DNA of 64,000 nucleotides from WLXB01 sp040221475 (GTDB taxonomy: Bacteria > Pseudomonadota > Alphaproteobacteria > Rhodospirillales > Rhodospirillaceae): assembly GCA_040221475.1 (NCBI GenBank), contig JAVKEJ010000058.1, forward strand, positions 595,989 through 659,988, read 5' to 3'. Position numbers and translations under genes: made by a program. Positions within the stretch are counted from its first letter, which is position 1. Every line of letters begins with the position of its first letter. This document shows positions 44,929 through 54,637 of the stretch, one piece after another. The notes beneath the pieces are model-generated. The model saw only the letters and a list, made by a program, of their open reading frames with translations. It ran no database searches and was not told where the DNA came from.

Positions 44929-45924
44929 TTATATGACATCCAACTGGTGATCCAACGCACGGTTGAAGGTGTCGTCGTCAACATTACCGCCAGATAAAAT
45001 AACGCAGACGTTGCGACCCTGAGCGCTGTGTCGGCCCGACAAGGCAGCTGCCAATGCGATCGCGCCGCCCGGCTCTAACCGTAGGCCAAGATGCCGGTGG
45101 GCAAAGGCCATTGCCGTCAACACATTGTCATCGGGCACAGTGTACCCGCCTGCCATCTGAGTACGATTAAGCCGCCATGTCAGCACGCCTGGTGTTGGCG
45201 CGAGCAAGGCATCGCAGAGCGACCCCGCCGTTGCTGTTGTGTTGGTCTGAAGTTGGCCAGAGATGAGAGATCGGCAGTGATCATCAAACCCGGCAGGCTC
45301 GACGGCGTAAAGTTGAATGCTTGGAAAGTGATCTTTCATGACGAGGCCGATACCCGCAGCCAGTCCTCCGCCTGAGACCGGTACCAACACGTCATCAAGC
45401 CTTACCTTTGAAGCTTCAGCCTGTGCGATGGCTTCCAAACCGACCGTGCCTTGGCCGCAGATGGTATCCGCATGATCATAGGGCGGGATGATAATGCGAC
45501 CCTCTTCAGCAGCGATGCGTCTGCCGATTTCTTCCCGGTTTTCACGTGCCCGGTCATAAAAAATGATTTCTGCGCCAAGCGCAGCCGTTGTTTCGATCTT
45601 TGCGTGCGGAGCGTCGGCGGGCATCACAATTTTAGCGGCGGACCTAAAGCGCTTTGCAGCGGCCGCGACGCCCTGGGCATGATTCCCACTCGACCAGGCA
45701 ACCACGCCTTTGGCGCGGTCTTCAGGGCTCATCTTCGCAAGATGGTTCATCGCGCCACGAATTTTAAACGAGCCGGTGTTTTGCAGGCATTCGGCTTTAA
45801 GAAAGACCTGTCCACCTGTGATCTCGTCTAGTTTTGCACAGCGCAATAACGGTGTTTTTGCTACGAGTCCGGCTATGCGACCAGCAGCTTTGTGAACATC
45901 TTCAGCGGATGGAATCGGTGTCAT
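44929..45924 (-). CDS. PLP-dependent threonine/serine dehydratase family enzyme
   Basis: A 331-residue fold-type II PLP enzyme. The PLP lysine lies in NTGSFKIRGAMNHL (about K51), the substrate loop is SSGNHAQGVA and the phosphate loop GGGLAAGIG. It lacks the C-terminal ACT-like regulatory domain of biosynthetic IlvA, so it is a catabolic threonine dehydratase or serine racemase type. The product 2-oxobutyrate is the proposed substrate of the TPP enzyme at 11164-13539, though the genes are far apart. Confidence 0.85.
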   Translation of the reverse strand: MTPIPSAEDVHKAAGRIAGLVAKTPLLRCAKLDEITGGQVFLKAECLQNTGSFKIRGAMNHLAKMSPEDRAKGVVAWSSGNHAQGVAAAAKRFRSAAKIVMPADAPHAKIETTAALGAEIIFYDRARENREEIGRRIAAEEGRIIIPPYDHADTICGQGTVGLEAIAQAEASKVRLDDVLVPVSGGGLAAGIGLVMKDHFPSIQLYAVEPAGFDDHCRSLISGQLQTNTTATAGSLCDALLAPTPGVLTWRLNRTQMAGGYTVPDDNVLTAMAFAHRHLGLRLEPGGAIALAAALSGRHSAQGRNVCVILSGGNVDDDTFNRALDHQLDVI

Positions 45925-45979
45925 GAATTCAGTCTATCTGTGTTGTCCTTAAAACCGCCAGCTTGACGGCGCAATATCC

Positions 45980-46180
45980 TCGCAGTAGGTAGGGCTGTAG
46001 TGAAGGTGTGCGTGTTTGTGCTTCGGCATAGGTACGCCAAGAGGGAATTCGGTGAGATACCGAGACTGCCCCCGCAACTGTAAGCGGCGAGCCCTCCACC
46101 ATAAATGCCACTGAGGTTTATGCCTTGGGAAGGTTGGTGGAATGGCGATGACCCGCAAGTCAGGAGACCTGCCCTCACAG
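45980..46180 (+). promoter_or_regulatory. Cobalamin (B12) riboswitch
   Basis: The core elements of the AdoCbl riboswitch are all present: AAGAGGGAATTCGGTGAG (about 46039-46056), ACTGCCCCCGCAACTGTAAG (46065-46084), GGGAAGGT (46127-46134) and the B12 box AAGTCAGGAGACCTGCC (46157-46173). It stands upstream of btuB and should shut off the btuB-btuFCD operon when cobalamin is bound. The 166 bases between it and the btuB start probably hold the expression platform; I could not place a clear terminator. Exact ends are approximate. Confidence 0.95.
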
Positions 46181-46346
46181 CGTCATCTACCCTTGGACGG
46201 GGTGTTCCACAGGGGCGGTAAACCGTAGCGGTGACGCGCACGAGATGGTGTCGTCGCGCTGGTTGCGGGTCTTGGGTTCATTATCCATAGGTCTTTTTCC
46301 GGTTTTCGGCGACGCCTCATGCGTTGAACCGAAACGGAGACTAAAT

Positions 46347-48299
46347 GTGACTAAAACGTCCTACAGCTGCCTACTTTTAATGGGGGCTAGCCTGTTGTCA
46401 GCGACGGCCATCGCGTCTGACAAACCAAATATCCATGATGAAATCGTCGTCACCGCCAGCCGGGTACCGCAAGCCCGCCTCTCAGTTGGCAGTGCAATTG
46501 ATGTGTTGACCGGCTCTGATATCAAAACCCGACAAGAGGCGTTTCTCGGCGACCTGCTCCGCGATATGCCTGGTCTCGCGGTTAATCGCGCTGGACCAGC
46601 GGGTGCGTTCACCCAGGTACGCCTGCGTGGCGCTGAGTCCAGTCATACGCTGGTTGTTATCGATGGCATCGAAGCGGGTGACCCGTTCAATGCCGGCGAG
46701 TTTGAGTTCGCGCATCTCATGTCCAGTGGTGTCTCTCGGATTGAAGTCTTGCGCGGCCCGCAGAGTGCGCTGTGGGGGTCTGAGGCCATTGGCGGTGTGA
46801 TCAACGTAACCACTGGGCCCCTTGAAACACCTGATGGTGCCTTTGTGGGGGCATGGGCGAATGGATTTACCGAAGGTGGTTCCTTTGATACGGCCCGTGG
46901 TAGCGTTGATGCTGGGACAGCCGGTGCGTGGGGCACGATCAGAGGGAGTATCGGATATTCAGATATTGGTGGAATTTCCGCATCGCCTACAGGATCAGAG
47001 AAAGACGGTTATGATAATCTCACCGCGTCTGTGTTCGCCGCTTTCAACGCCTCAAAAAATTTGACGCTGTCTTTATCCGGTCGGTATGTCAGCGCTTCAG
47101 CTTCAGAAGATGAACAGGACTTTGCGTTCGGTTCACCCACGCAAGGCTTCGTTATCGACTCTGACGGTGAGCGCGAGTCTGATCGGTGGTATGGCCGCGC
47201 CGCAGCAGACCTCTCGGTGCTGGATGGTCGTTGGACTCAACGCCTCAGCGCAGGCGTTACAGACACACAAAACGAGTCTTTTTCGGGCGGCCTGTTCAGC
47301 TTTGGCTCAGAGGGTCAGAAGTGGGATGTGGAGTATCAGTCCGATTTTACCTTCCAAACCAGTGAATCGGCTGAGCATGCTGTGAGTGCCTTGGTGGAAT
47401 ACGAGGACCTCTCTTACGAAAACCGTGGTGCGGGGGGCGGTCCAGTGAACCAGAGCCAGACCGGCGAGCAGCTTTCAGCAGCCCTTGAATACCGCGTGGC
47501 CATGGCTGAACAAATTTTCCTCAGCGGGGCTGTGCGTCTTGATGACAACGATCGTTTTAAGGATGAGACCACCTATCGTTTAACGGCGGCCTGGGCGTTG
47601 CCCGAAAGAGGTTTTAAACTGCGAAGCAGCTATGGTACGGGCGTGGCTCAGCCGAGTTTCTTTGAGTTGTTTGGATTTGATCCAAATTTCTTTATTGGCA
47701 ATCCCGATCTGCAACCTGAGTCCTCAGAGGGCTGGGACGTTGGTCTCGACTATACCTTTGCCAATGATCTTGGGTTGCTCTCTTTGACGTACTTCGAATC
47801 CAATCTGAAAGATGAAATCTTTACGGACTTCGGTGTTTTTCCGTTCACGGTGGATAACCGTGCAGGGACCAGCAGCCGTGAGGGTGTTGAGTTTTCGCTG
47901 CGGATTGACCCCGCGAAGGCTTTGTCTTGGGCTGCATCGTATACCTATACCGACGCGAAAGACGATGCGGGCGCGCGCGAGTTGCGGCGTCCGAAACACA
48001 GCGGCAGCGTCAACGTCACCTATCGGTTTTATGACGAACGCGCGGTTGTAGACCTCGGTTTGAATTACAATGGCAAAATGCAGGACAGCGAATTTATTTT
48101 TACGACACCTGAAACGGTGGTGACACTGGACGATTATGTCTTAGCTACGTTGGCGACCTCATTCGATCTCAATGAGTCTGTTCAACTGATCGGTCGCATT
48201 GAGAATGTGTTCGACGAAAATTATCAGGACGTCTTTGGGTTTCAATCGCCGGGTGTGGGTGCATACGCGGGCGTGCGTATGCGCCTGGGGCAGAGGTAG
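46347..48299 (+). CDS. btuB: TonB-dependent vitamin B12 receptor BtuB
   Basis: Outer-membrane cobalamin receptor, 650 residues from the GTG at 46347, which follows CGGAGAC. This start gives a clean signal peptide (ending AIASD); a longer in-frame ATG at 46245 would place a second hydrophobic stretch before it. The TonB box DEIVVTASR, plug (IDVLTGSDIKTRQEAFLGDL) and barrel with C-terminal RLGQR follow; BtuB-type length. Control by the upstream riboswitch and the btuFCD genes behind it make the ligand assignment firm. Confidence 0.9.
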   Translation: MTKTSYSCLLLMGASLLSATAIASDKPNIHDEIVVTASRVPQARLSVGSAIDVLTGSDIKTRQEAFLGDLLRDMPGLAVNRAGPAGAFTQVRLRGAESSHTLVVIDGIEAGDPFNAGEFEFAHLMSSGVSRIEVLRGPQSALWGSEAIGGVINVTTGPLETPDGAFVGAWANGFTEGGSFDTARGSVDAGTAGAWGTIRGSIGYSDIGGISASPTGSEKDGYDNLTASVFAAFNASKNLTLSLSGRYVSASASEDEQDFAFGSPTQGFVIDSDGERESDRWYGRAAADLSVLDGRWTQRLSAGVTDTQNESFSGGLFSFGSEGQKWDVEYQSDFTFQTSESAEHAVSALVEYEDLSYENRGAGGGPVNQSQTGEQLSAALEYRVAMAEQIFLSGAVRLDDNDRFKDETTYRLTAAWALPERGFKLRSSYGTGVAQPSFFELFGFDPNFFIGNPDLQPESSEGWDVGLDYTFANDLGLLSLTYFESNLKDEIFTDFGVFPFTVDNRAGTSSREGVEFSLRIDPAKALSWAASYTYTDAKDDAGARELRRPKHSGSVNVTYRFYDERAVVDLGLNYNGKMQDSEFIFTTPETVVTLDDYVLATLATSFDLNESVQLIGRIENVFDENYQDVFGFQSPGVGAYAGVRMRLGQR

Positions 48300-48303
48300 T
48301 TCG

Positions 48304-49152
48304 ATGACACTGATGCGTCACCTTCTGTTGGTCATTATCATGTTATGCGTCACCTCGCATGACGTGAGGGCCGCAGAGGTGCCGCGTCGTATTGTTTCTA
48401 CAAACCTCTGCACCGACCAGATGGTGTTGCTGCTGGCAGAGCCTGGCACTGTTGCGTCTGTCAGTTTTCTCACCGCTGATCCCCATGAATCACCGGTGGC
48501 GCATTTGACGGACGGTATTGTTCTCAATCACGGTCAAGCTGAAGAAATCATCTCCCTGGAACCTGACCTGGTTGTGACGGGCCGCTATACAACCACTGCA
48601 GCTAAAGTGCTGCTGCGGCGGATTGGTTACGCCATCATTGAGGTGGATATTCCTCCCAATTTCGCGGGCGTGCGCGACGCTTACTTGGAATTGGGGGTGA
48701 CATTGGGCCAGGAGCAAAACGCACGCCGGCTGGTTGATGACCTCGACGAGAGTTTTAATAAGCTCGAAAAGCGTGCAGCAGGCCGGTCGTTTGGGTCTGT
48801 GCTGATTCTGGATGCCAATGGCTTTACGGTTGGGCGGCCTAGCCTGATTGATCAGTTGTTGAGCCGCATAGGCTTGGAAAACGTGGCCGTTCAACTGGGA
48901 ATCGGAGATTTCGGTCAAGTGACCATGGAAGCGGTGTTGCTGGCAAAGCCCGACCATATGGTGCGCATGCTCTATCGACCTGAGGCACCCTCTCTAGCCA
49001 ATCAAACCTTGAACCATCCTGCTTTGCGCAGGTTTCTTGGCGATCAACCGATGATCTCGGTCCCTCAGTCCTGGGTCAACTGTGGTGGCCCGTATCTTGC
49101 GGACGCAGCGCGTTTGGTGCTGGATGCTGTCGATAGACGGCGGACACCATGA
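48304..49152 (+). CDS. btuF: Periplasmic cobalamin-binding protein BtuF
   Basis: Substrate-binding protein of the B12 ABC importer, 282 residues. The ATG at 48304, four bases after the btuB stop, gives a signal peptide (about 1-22, HDVRAAE). The TroA/BtuF domain begins RRIVSTNLCTDQMVLLLAEP, with EEIISLEPDLVVTGRY in the middle and SWVNCGGPYLADAARLV at the end. The stop overlaps the btuC start (ATGA). Confidence 0.85.
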   Translation: MTLMRHLLLVIIMLCVTSHDVRAAEVPRRIVSTNLCTDQMVLLLAEPGTVASVSFLTADPHESPVAHLTDGIVLNHGQAEEIISLEPDLVVTGRYTTTAAKVLLRRIGYAIIEVDIPPNFAGVRDAYLELGVTLGQEQNARRLVDDLDESFNKLEKRAAGRSFGSVLILDANGFTVGRPSLIDQLLSRIGLENVAVQLGIGDFGQVTMEAVLLAKPDHMVRMLYRPEAPSLANQTLNHPALRRFLGDQPMISVPQSWVNCGGPYLADAARLVLDAVDRRRTP

Positions 49153-50180
49153 CGGTCGGATCTTCTGCGTCCTCAGTCGGGTCTCGCGAGGTTTCGCCGG
49201 TGCTGCTTCTTTCAGGGCTGGCTGTATTGGTGTTGGTGCTGACGATCACCTCTCTGTTTGTCGGACGCCTCGGCATTGGTGGTGTCGCTGATCTTCTGAC
49301 CGTGCGCGGTCAAGATCCGGAAACCTTCCGCATTTTACTCATTGAGGTCCGGTTGCCGCGTACCGTGTTGGCGCTCACAGTCGGTGCGACGTTGGGTTTG
49401 TCCGGTGCGGTGCTTCAGGGGTTGTTGCGTAATCCGTTGGCTGAACCGTTCATATTAGGGGCGTCGAGCTCTGCAGCTCTCGGTGCCGTGATCGTCTTCT
49501 ATTTTGGCGTTGCGGGCGGTACGGCGTTGGCAACGCCGCTGGGCGGTGTGGCCGGAACGATGATTGCGACAACGCTATTGCTTATTCTCGGGGGGCGAAA
49601 TCAGGAGCCGCTGACGCTTATTTTAGCTGGTGTTGCGCTGAATGCCTTAACCGCAGCGTTGACGTCGCTGGCCTTGAATCTCGCACCGAGTCCCTATGCT
49701 GCCTTGGAAATTGTTTTTTGGATTCTTGGCTCCTTCGCAGATCGCAGTCTTGATCACCTGGTGTTGGCGTTGCCCCTCATGGGTATTGGTTGGGTGCTGC
49801 TGTTTTCTACATGGCGTTGTCTTGATGCTTTGACCTTGGGCGAAGATGCCGCGGCATCCTTAGGGTTCAATCTTGCCGCTATAAAAATCCGGGCCATCTT
49901 GGGCTGTGCTTTTGCTGTTGGCGCGGCAGTTGCAACGACCGGGGTGATTAGTTTTGTCGGTCTTGTGGTGCCACATGTTTTACGACCTTTTGTGGGGTAC
50001 CGCCCCAGCCGCCTCTTGCCCGCCAGCTTGCTGGGGGGGGCTGCGCTTATGCTGGCGGCTGATATCGGGGTGCGTTTGATCGACACTCAGTTGGAATTGA
50101 AAATTGGTGTGCTGACTGCACTGATCGGAACGCCGTTCTTCTTTCATCTGCTTTATGTTCTGCGACGGAGTGGGCAATGA
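49149..50180 (+). CDS. btuC: Cobalamin ABC transporter permease BtuC (FecCD family)
   Basis: Inner-membrane permease, 343 residues, about ten membrane helices. FecCD family features are RLPRTVLALTVGATLGLSGA, QGLLRNPLAEPFILGASSSA and the ATPase-coupling segment EDAAASLGFN, then GVISFVGLVVPHVLRPFVG. ATGA overlaps join it to btuF and btuD. Confidence 0.9.
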   Translation: MTVGSSASSVGSREVSPVLLLSGLAVLVLVLTITSLFVGRLGIGGVADLLTVRGQDPETFRILLIEVRLPRTVLALTVGATLGLSGAVLQGLLRNPLAEPFILGASSSAALGAVIVFYFGVAGGTALATPLGGVAGTMIATTLLLILGGRNQEPLTLILAGVALNALTAALTSLALNLAPSPYAALEIVFWILGSFADRSLDHLVLALPLMGIGWVLLFSTWRCLDALTLGEDAAASLGFNLAAIKIRAILGCAFAVGAAVATTGVISFVGLVVPHVLRPFVGYRPSRLLPASLLGGAALMLAADIGVRLIDTQLELKIGVLTALIGTPFFFHLLYVLRRSGQ

Positions 50181-50986
50181 GCACACTCCCTGAATTTTCG
50201 GCTATGGGCGTGAGTCTGCAGTATGACGAGGCGTTGATTGTTGATGACGTTTCTTTCAAGGCTCACGGTGGCCAGTTGGTTGGATTGATCGGCCCTAACG
50301 GGGCGGGGAAAACGACCTTGATCAAAGCCATGGCAGGATTATTAAAACCCTCAAAAGGAGCTATGGCGCTTGATGGGTGCGATATCACCGTGTGGTCGAA
50401 ACCAGCCCTTGCACAACGCGTTGGCTACCTCTCGCAAACTCGCGCGGTGCATTGGCCAGTGACGGTTGCACGTCTAGTCTCGCTGGGCCGGATTCCACAT
50501 CGCGGGCCTTGGGACTCTTTGTCAGAAGATGACCAGATGGCAATAGACGCAGCTCTTACACTAACTGACAGCACAGAAATCAAAGACCGCACCATTACCA
50601 CTTTGTCGGGCGGCGAGTTGGCGCGGGTTCTTCTGGCCCGTGTGTTGGCTGGTGAGCCACAGGTGATACTGGCAGACGAACCTGTGTCAGGTTTAGACCC
50701 TGGGCATCGCTTGCAGGTTCTGGGCGGTCTTAAAGCCCTGGCTCAAAGCGGCAGGTTGGTCGTGGTTGTTTTACACGACCTGACTCTGGCCTCACGTTTC
50801 TGCGATCGTTTGATTTTGATGAATCATGGCCGCGTTGCCGCTGATGGTGCGCCTAAGGATGTCCTGACACCCGCGAGGCTTTCGTCGGTCTATGGCATCA
50901 CCTCTTTGCGGGTTACTGATGGCGATGAGGCGGCTGTCTTGCCCTGGGCGACGGTCACGAGTGCAAAGACTATTTCAGACGACTAA
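50177..50986 (+). CDS. btuD: Cobalamin ABC transporter ATP-binding protein BtuD
   Basis: ATPase of the B12 importer, 269 residues. Walker A GPNGAGKTT, signature TLSGGELARVLLAR, Walker B VILADEPVSGLDP and H-loop VVLHDLTLASRF are complete. The last four bases overlap the convergent cobalamin-binding protein gene. Confidence 0.9.
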   Translation: MSTLPEFSAMGVSLQYDEALIVDDVSFKAHGGQLVGLIGPNGAGKTTLIKAMAGLLKPSKGAMALDGCDITVWSKPALAQRVGYLSQTRAVHWPVTVARLVSLGRIPHRGPWDSLSEDDQMAIDAALTLTDSTEIKDRTITTLSGGELARVLLARVLAGEPQVILADEPVSGLDPGHRLQVLGGLKALAQSGRLVVVVLHDLTLASRFCDRLILMNHGRVAADGAPKDVLTPARLSSVYGITSLRVTDGDEAAVLPWATVTSAKTISDD

Positions 50987-51897
50987 GAGGTTTCCAGCCA
51001 GCGCCAAGCGGACGGGCCATTTTTGGGTGAATCTTCCCACATGATATCGGCCAACATGGCGGCGCTTTCCACCACCGCAGGGGAGGGGCGATTGATATAA
51101 CGGTTGCCGTCCATCACGGCGACTTTTCCGGACTTTACAGCGCGCAGACTGTTCCATATCTCATGAGAACGTAGTGTTTCCATTTCTGTGATGGTGCGTT
51201 CCACATCAAAACCACACGAAGCCACCACAATAAGGTCTGGGTCGCAGTCTGAGATGTCTTCCCAGGATACATAGGGGGAGGGCTCGCCCTCTTTGGTAAT
51301 CAGGTTGCGCCCGCCCGCCGCCTCGACAAGGGTCGGTATCCAGTGTCCTGCGGCCATTGCTGGCTCGATCCATTCCAACATGAACACCGATGGCTCTGAC
51401 TGCGATGCTGTTGAAGACGAGGTAAGCGACTCTAGCTTTTCCGTCATCTGCTGTGTCAGTTCAACGGCAGCGCCTTCGCGACTGATCGCCCGGCTCACTT
51501 TGTGAATATCTGCGAAAACGTCTTCCAAGGTGTTGGGGTGCAGAGAAATGATTTTGATATCGTGCTCGATCCACTCACAGAGCGCGGCCTCAACATCATC
51601 CAGGCTCGCCGCGCACACCTCGCATTGGTCCTGTGTGACAATCAGATCCGGTGCAAGCGACTTGAGCAGATCATGGTCTACGTCATAAACGGACAATCCC
51701 TCTTTGACGATGTCTTTGACGGCTCTGTCGATCTCTAAACTGTTCTGTTTGGTGTCAAAACGCGCTCGGGTGAGGGCGGGCAACCCTTCGACCCCAAAGG
51801 GCCAATCACATTCGTGGCTGCGACCCACCAGGTCGTTTTGTGCGCCGAGGGCCGAGATGATCTCGGTTGCGCTGGCAATAAGCGAAACAATACGCAT
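50983..51897 (-). CDS. Cytosolic cobalamin-binding (BtuF-like) protein
   Basis: A 304-residue TroA/BtuF-fold protein that begins directly with the domain (MRIVSLIASATEIISALGAQ) and has no signal peptide. VGRSHECDWP, VTQDQCEVCAASL and DPDLIVVASCGFD are typical of a distinct cobalamin-binding group found next to B12 genes. It is convergent with btuD, so not part of that operon. It may store or sense B12 inside the cell. Confidence 0.75.
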   Translation of the reverse strand: MRIVSLIASATEIISALGAQNDLVGRSHECDWPFGVEGLPALTRARFDTKQNSLEIDRAVKDIVKEGLSVYDVDHDLLKSLAPDLIVTQDQCEVCAASLDDVEAALCEWIEHDIKIISLHPNTLEDVFADIHKVSRAISREGAAVELTQQMTEKLESLTSSSTASQSEPSVFMLEWIEPAMAAGHWIPTLVEAAGGRNLITKEGEPSPYVSWEDISDCDPDLIVVASCGFDVERTITEMETLRSHEIWNSLRAVKSGKVAVMDGNRYINRPSPAVVESAAMLADIMWEDSPKNGPSAWRWLETS

Positions 51898-51916
51898 AGG
51901 GTGAAAGGTCGGCCGC

Positions 51917-52990
51917 TTAGCCGGCTCGTTTTTCGTGTTTGGCGATGGCCAGTTTCAATGACTTATACAATTGTTGCCCGATTTCGCCGCCATCGCCTTG
52001 AATGTCTTCTCTGATCACAGCGCGCATGGTGTCGATATGAACTTTGGCAATATCCAAAGCCGCATCATCCTCCTTACGGGGCATCTTTGTCGCTTCATAT
52101 AATGACTTGGCAAATAAGGTGATCAAAGGATAGCCAAACGTACCGCCTTGCCCGCGCAACTCGTGGGCAATGATATTGATCTCATCGAAATGCTGGTGGC
52201 GGTCTGTGCTGAGGGTTTTGGCCGCAACAACTTCCTTGGACAGATTATCCAGGTACTGCTTAGCCCAATGGATAAATCCAGCAGCCTCGCGCTTCAGCGC
52301 TGACTCCGCTTGAGCCAGAATGTCATCGGGTACGATGAATTCTTGCCGCATCGCGTTCGAGCCCATTTTTTCTTTGAGATAATTGGGCAGCTTGAACAAC
52401 CAAACATCACTAGGCTTTTCTGGTGTTGCCACTTTGTCTTTTGAATAGACAATCGTTGCGTGGCTTTCATCCTCAGCCCGCAGGTCTCTGCCGCCGGGTG
52501 GGTCCAGCTTGCGGCGGCGGCGATCAGGACCATAGTAATTCTGCGTGACCACAAACTGACGCGGCTTATCCAACATACGCTGAATGGTTTTGTACATCGC
52601 TTCCACCGAAAACGGCTTCGCCATGAATTCGTGCATGCCTTGATCGCGAGCGGCCTGCACGTGGTGGGCATCTGCCGCACCCGACACCATGATGAACGGC
52701 ATGAAACGGTTAGGCGATTCTTTGAACGACCGCAGCCACTGCAAAAGAATGAGGCCGTTAATTGGTGCCATGATCAGGTCAGACACAACAAAATCTATCG
52801 GACGCGCAGCGCCGATATTCGGGTGTGTCATTTTGAGAATCTCGATGGCTTGTTTGCCGTTCTTGGCTTTCTGAATCTGCTCAAACCCAAGGCGGCGCAT
52901 GGCTTTGACCATAATATCAAGCATGTACTCATTGTCTTCAACAACAAGAACATTGAGCCGGTCCTGACCTAAGTTTTCCTTTCTATTCAA
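51917..52990 (-). CDS. Response regulator with receiver and Hpt domain
   Basis: A 357-residue signalling protein. Receiver domain at about 12-140: acidic pair E18/D19, phosphoacceptor D71 (VVSDLIM) and K125 (MAKPF). A linker carries YYGPDRRRRK (about 152-161). A C-terminal Hpt-like domain has H276 in AHELRGQGGTFG. It can thus receive and pass on a phosphate. Start is TTG at 52990 with AAGGAAG just before. No histidine kinase is adjacent. The neighbour at 53089 shares the YxGPDRR linker. Confidence 0.8.
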   Translation of the reverse strand: MNRKENLGQDRLNVLVVEDNEYMLDIMVKAMRRLGFEQIQKAKNGKQAIEILKMTHPNIGAARPIDFVVSDLIMAPINGLILLQWLRSFKESPNRFMPFIMVSGAADAHHVQAARDQGMHEFMAKPFSVEAMYKTIQRMLDKPRQFVVTQNYYGPDRRRRKLDPPGGRDLRAEDESHATIVYSKDKVATPEKPSDVWLFKLPNYLKEKMGSNAMRQEFIVPDDILAQAESALKREAAGFIHWAKQYLDNLSKEVVAAKTLSTDRHQHFDEINIIAHELRGQGGTFGYPLITLFAKSLYEATKMPRKEDDAALDIAKVHIDTMRAVIREDIQGDGGEIGQQLYKSLKLAIAKHEKRAG

Positions 52991-53088
52991 CGGTTCTTCC
53001 TTCGCTCAGCTTTATGCTCAAAGCTGATAAAATGCGTCTCTGAATCAAAATAAATATCATAGCTGGGGATGGCCTGAGCCTCTCTGAC

Positions 53089-54615
53089 TCATTCAGCAAC
53101 CTCCTTTAAGTCTTCTTCTTTTAAACCTTGGTTGAGGCGCTTATCCTTAGCTCCGGCTGTCTTGCTGGCGGCTTTGATCTCAGCAAAAACAGCATCAAAT
53201 TTATCCAGAAGTTCCTTGGCTCTCGCTGTATCATCGCCAACGCCAGTGCGATCTATGAAGCGGTCAACAATATGTTTCGTGATGGCTACGTTATCTAGCG
53301 TGTCCCGAAAACTACGCCCCCGTTGGGTGTATTTTTCGTGCGCATCCCGCAAATTATGTACAGATGTCAGGAGAATGCTGCGGATCAGCTTATCGCTGCC
53401 CTCCATTTTCTGTTCAAGTAATTCTTTGGACACCAGCGAGAGTGTGGTGTCTTCCAGTGCCACTGCATTCGCGCGCCGGTTAGAGCCATCTAATATGGCC
53501 ATCTCGCCGAAAAACTCACCTTCGCGGATTCGCCCAACGGGTGAGGTTTTTCCATCGACCGAGCGAAAGATACCGATACACCCAGCCGCGACAACATAAG
53601 CTGCCTTCGCTTCTTCACCTTCGCGGAACAAATACTGGCCCTTAGGAATAAATTGAATTTCGAGCGCGGGTTCATCTAATTCATCCGCGGGCGAGGCTGT
53701 TTCAGCATCGCTATTGGCGGCATCCAAATCGACAGCTACGCGGGTCTTTGCGGCAATGGCCACTGTTTCGGCCAGTTTGCGCAGCAAGTTAATGTCTTGC
53801 TCCGTTGGTTGTGTGTAGCGCTCTGCAAAGTCTTCCACTTTGGCCTTTAGCGAGAGGCACAGGTCTACGACATCTTTTTGCTTGAGTTGTTTTGCTGTTG
53901 ACGATGCGTCTTTCAGAAGATCTCCCAGCGCCATAAGCCGTTCGCGGATCAAGGGCGTGATCTGGCTGCTTTGATAGGCGGCTAACAATTCTTTGCATAC
54001 GACGGCAAGACGGCCACTTTGACTATAAAGCCGTGTCTGCAACATATCTTCCATGAGCGGGGCGATTTTTTTTGCAAATTCTTCGTAGTTCAAAGACTGC
54101 CCACGCAGCTTCGCTTGCAAAGTTTGGGGCACGTTAAAGCGGCGAATGGCGCTGGTGCGATCTGCAGCACGCCGGTCGGGGCCGATGTATTCGCTGGTCA
54201 CAACGTAGGTGGTATGTCCACGCCCGACCTTGCGCACGCGATCAGTCACTTCTTTTGCTGGTACAGGTTGAATGAGAATACTGTCCACACCTGCCCGCAA
54301 AGCCAATTTTGCGCCGTCTACATGTTCAGGGGCTAAGGCGCAAAACAACGTCATGAAAGGGTTTTTACCGACCAGCATATGCCGAACGCCCCGAATGAGT
54401 TTGAAGACATTGCCACCAAGGGTGTCTGCCAAAATAGCGACATCGACGCCGCCAGCCTCGAGCTTTGCGATGGTCTCTTTGTAACTCAGGGCAATAATCG
54501 TTTCCCCAAATCCGAATTCCCGCAAGCCATCCGCAAGCGTGGACGCGCGCGCCGCCTTGGTGTCACCAATCAGCACGGTGACGTTGCTCAACATTTCTAC
54601 TTTTGTTGGCGCCAC
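53089..54615 (-). CDS. Receiver-like protein with cyclic-nucleotide-binding domain
   Basis: A 508-residue protein (GTG start at 54615; an ATG at 54594 would remove seven residues). A receiver-like domain occupies about 10-130 with D64 at the phosphoacceptor position (AILADTLGG). The linker has YIGPDRRAADR, matching the neighbouring regulator. A helical middle part is followed by a Crp/cNMP-binding domain (about 305-400; GEFFGEMAILDGSNRRANA is the phosphate-binding cassette) and a helical tail. No HTH is seen, so output is unlikely to be DNA binding. The 98-base gap to the Hpt protein suggests one operon. Confidence 0.75.
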   Translation of the reverse strand: MAPTKVEMLSNVTVLIGDTKAARASTLADGLREFGFGETIIALSYKETIAKLEAGGVDVAILADTLGGNVFKLIRGVRHMLVGKNPFMTLFCALAPEHVDGAKLALRAGVDSILIQPVPAKEVTDRVRKVGRGHTTYVVTSEYIGPDRRAADRTSAIRRFNVPQTLQAKLRGQSLNYEEFAKKIAPLMEDMLQTRLYSQSGRLAVVCKELLAAYQSSQITPLIRERLMALGDLLKDASSTAKQLKQKDVVDLCLSLKAKVEDFAERYTQPTEQDINLLRKLAETVAIAAKTRVAVDLDAANSDAETASPADELDEPALEIQFIPKGQYLFREGEEAKAAYVVAAGCIGIFRSVDGKTSPVGRIREGEFFGEMAILDGSNRRANAVALEDTTLSLVSKELLEQKMEGSDKLIRSILLTSVHNLRDAHEKYTQRGRSFRDTLDNVAITKHIVDRFIDRTGVGDDTARAKELLDKFDAVFAEIKAASKTAGAKDKRLNQGLKEEDLKEVAE

Positions 54616-54637
54616 GGTATCCGTTCCATTCCCCTCA

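Noticed and set aside
45921..46241. Minus-strand frames of 60-106 residues in the btuB leader
   Set aside because: They lie over the cobalamin riboswitch, which explains the sequence; no ribosome binding site or family match.
46245..46346. Longer BtuB starting at the ATG 46245
   Set aside because: The GTG at 46347 has a better ribosome binding site and gives a normal signal peptide; the extension would add a second hydrophobic segment.
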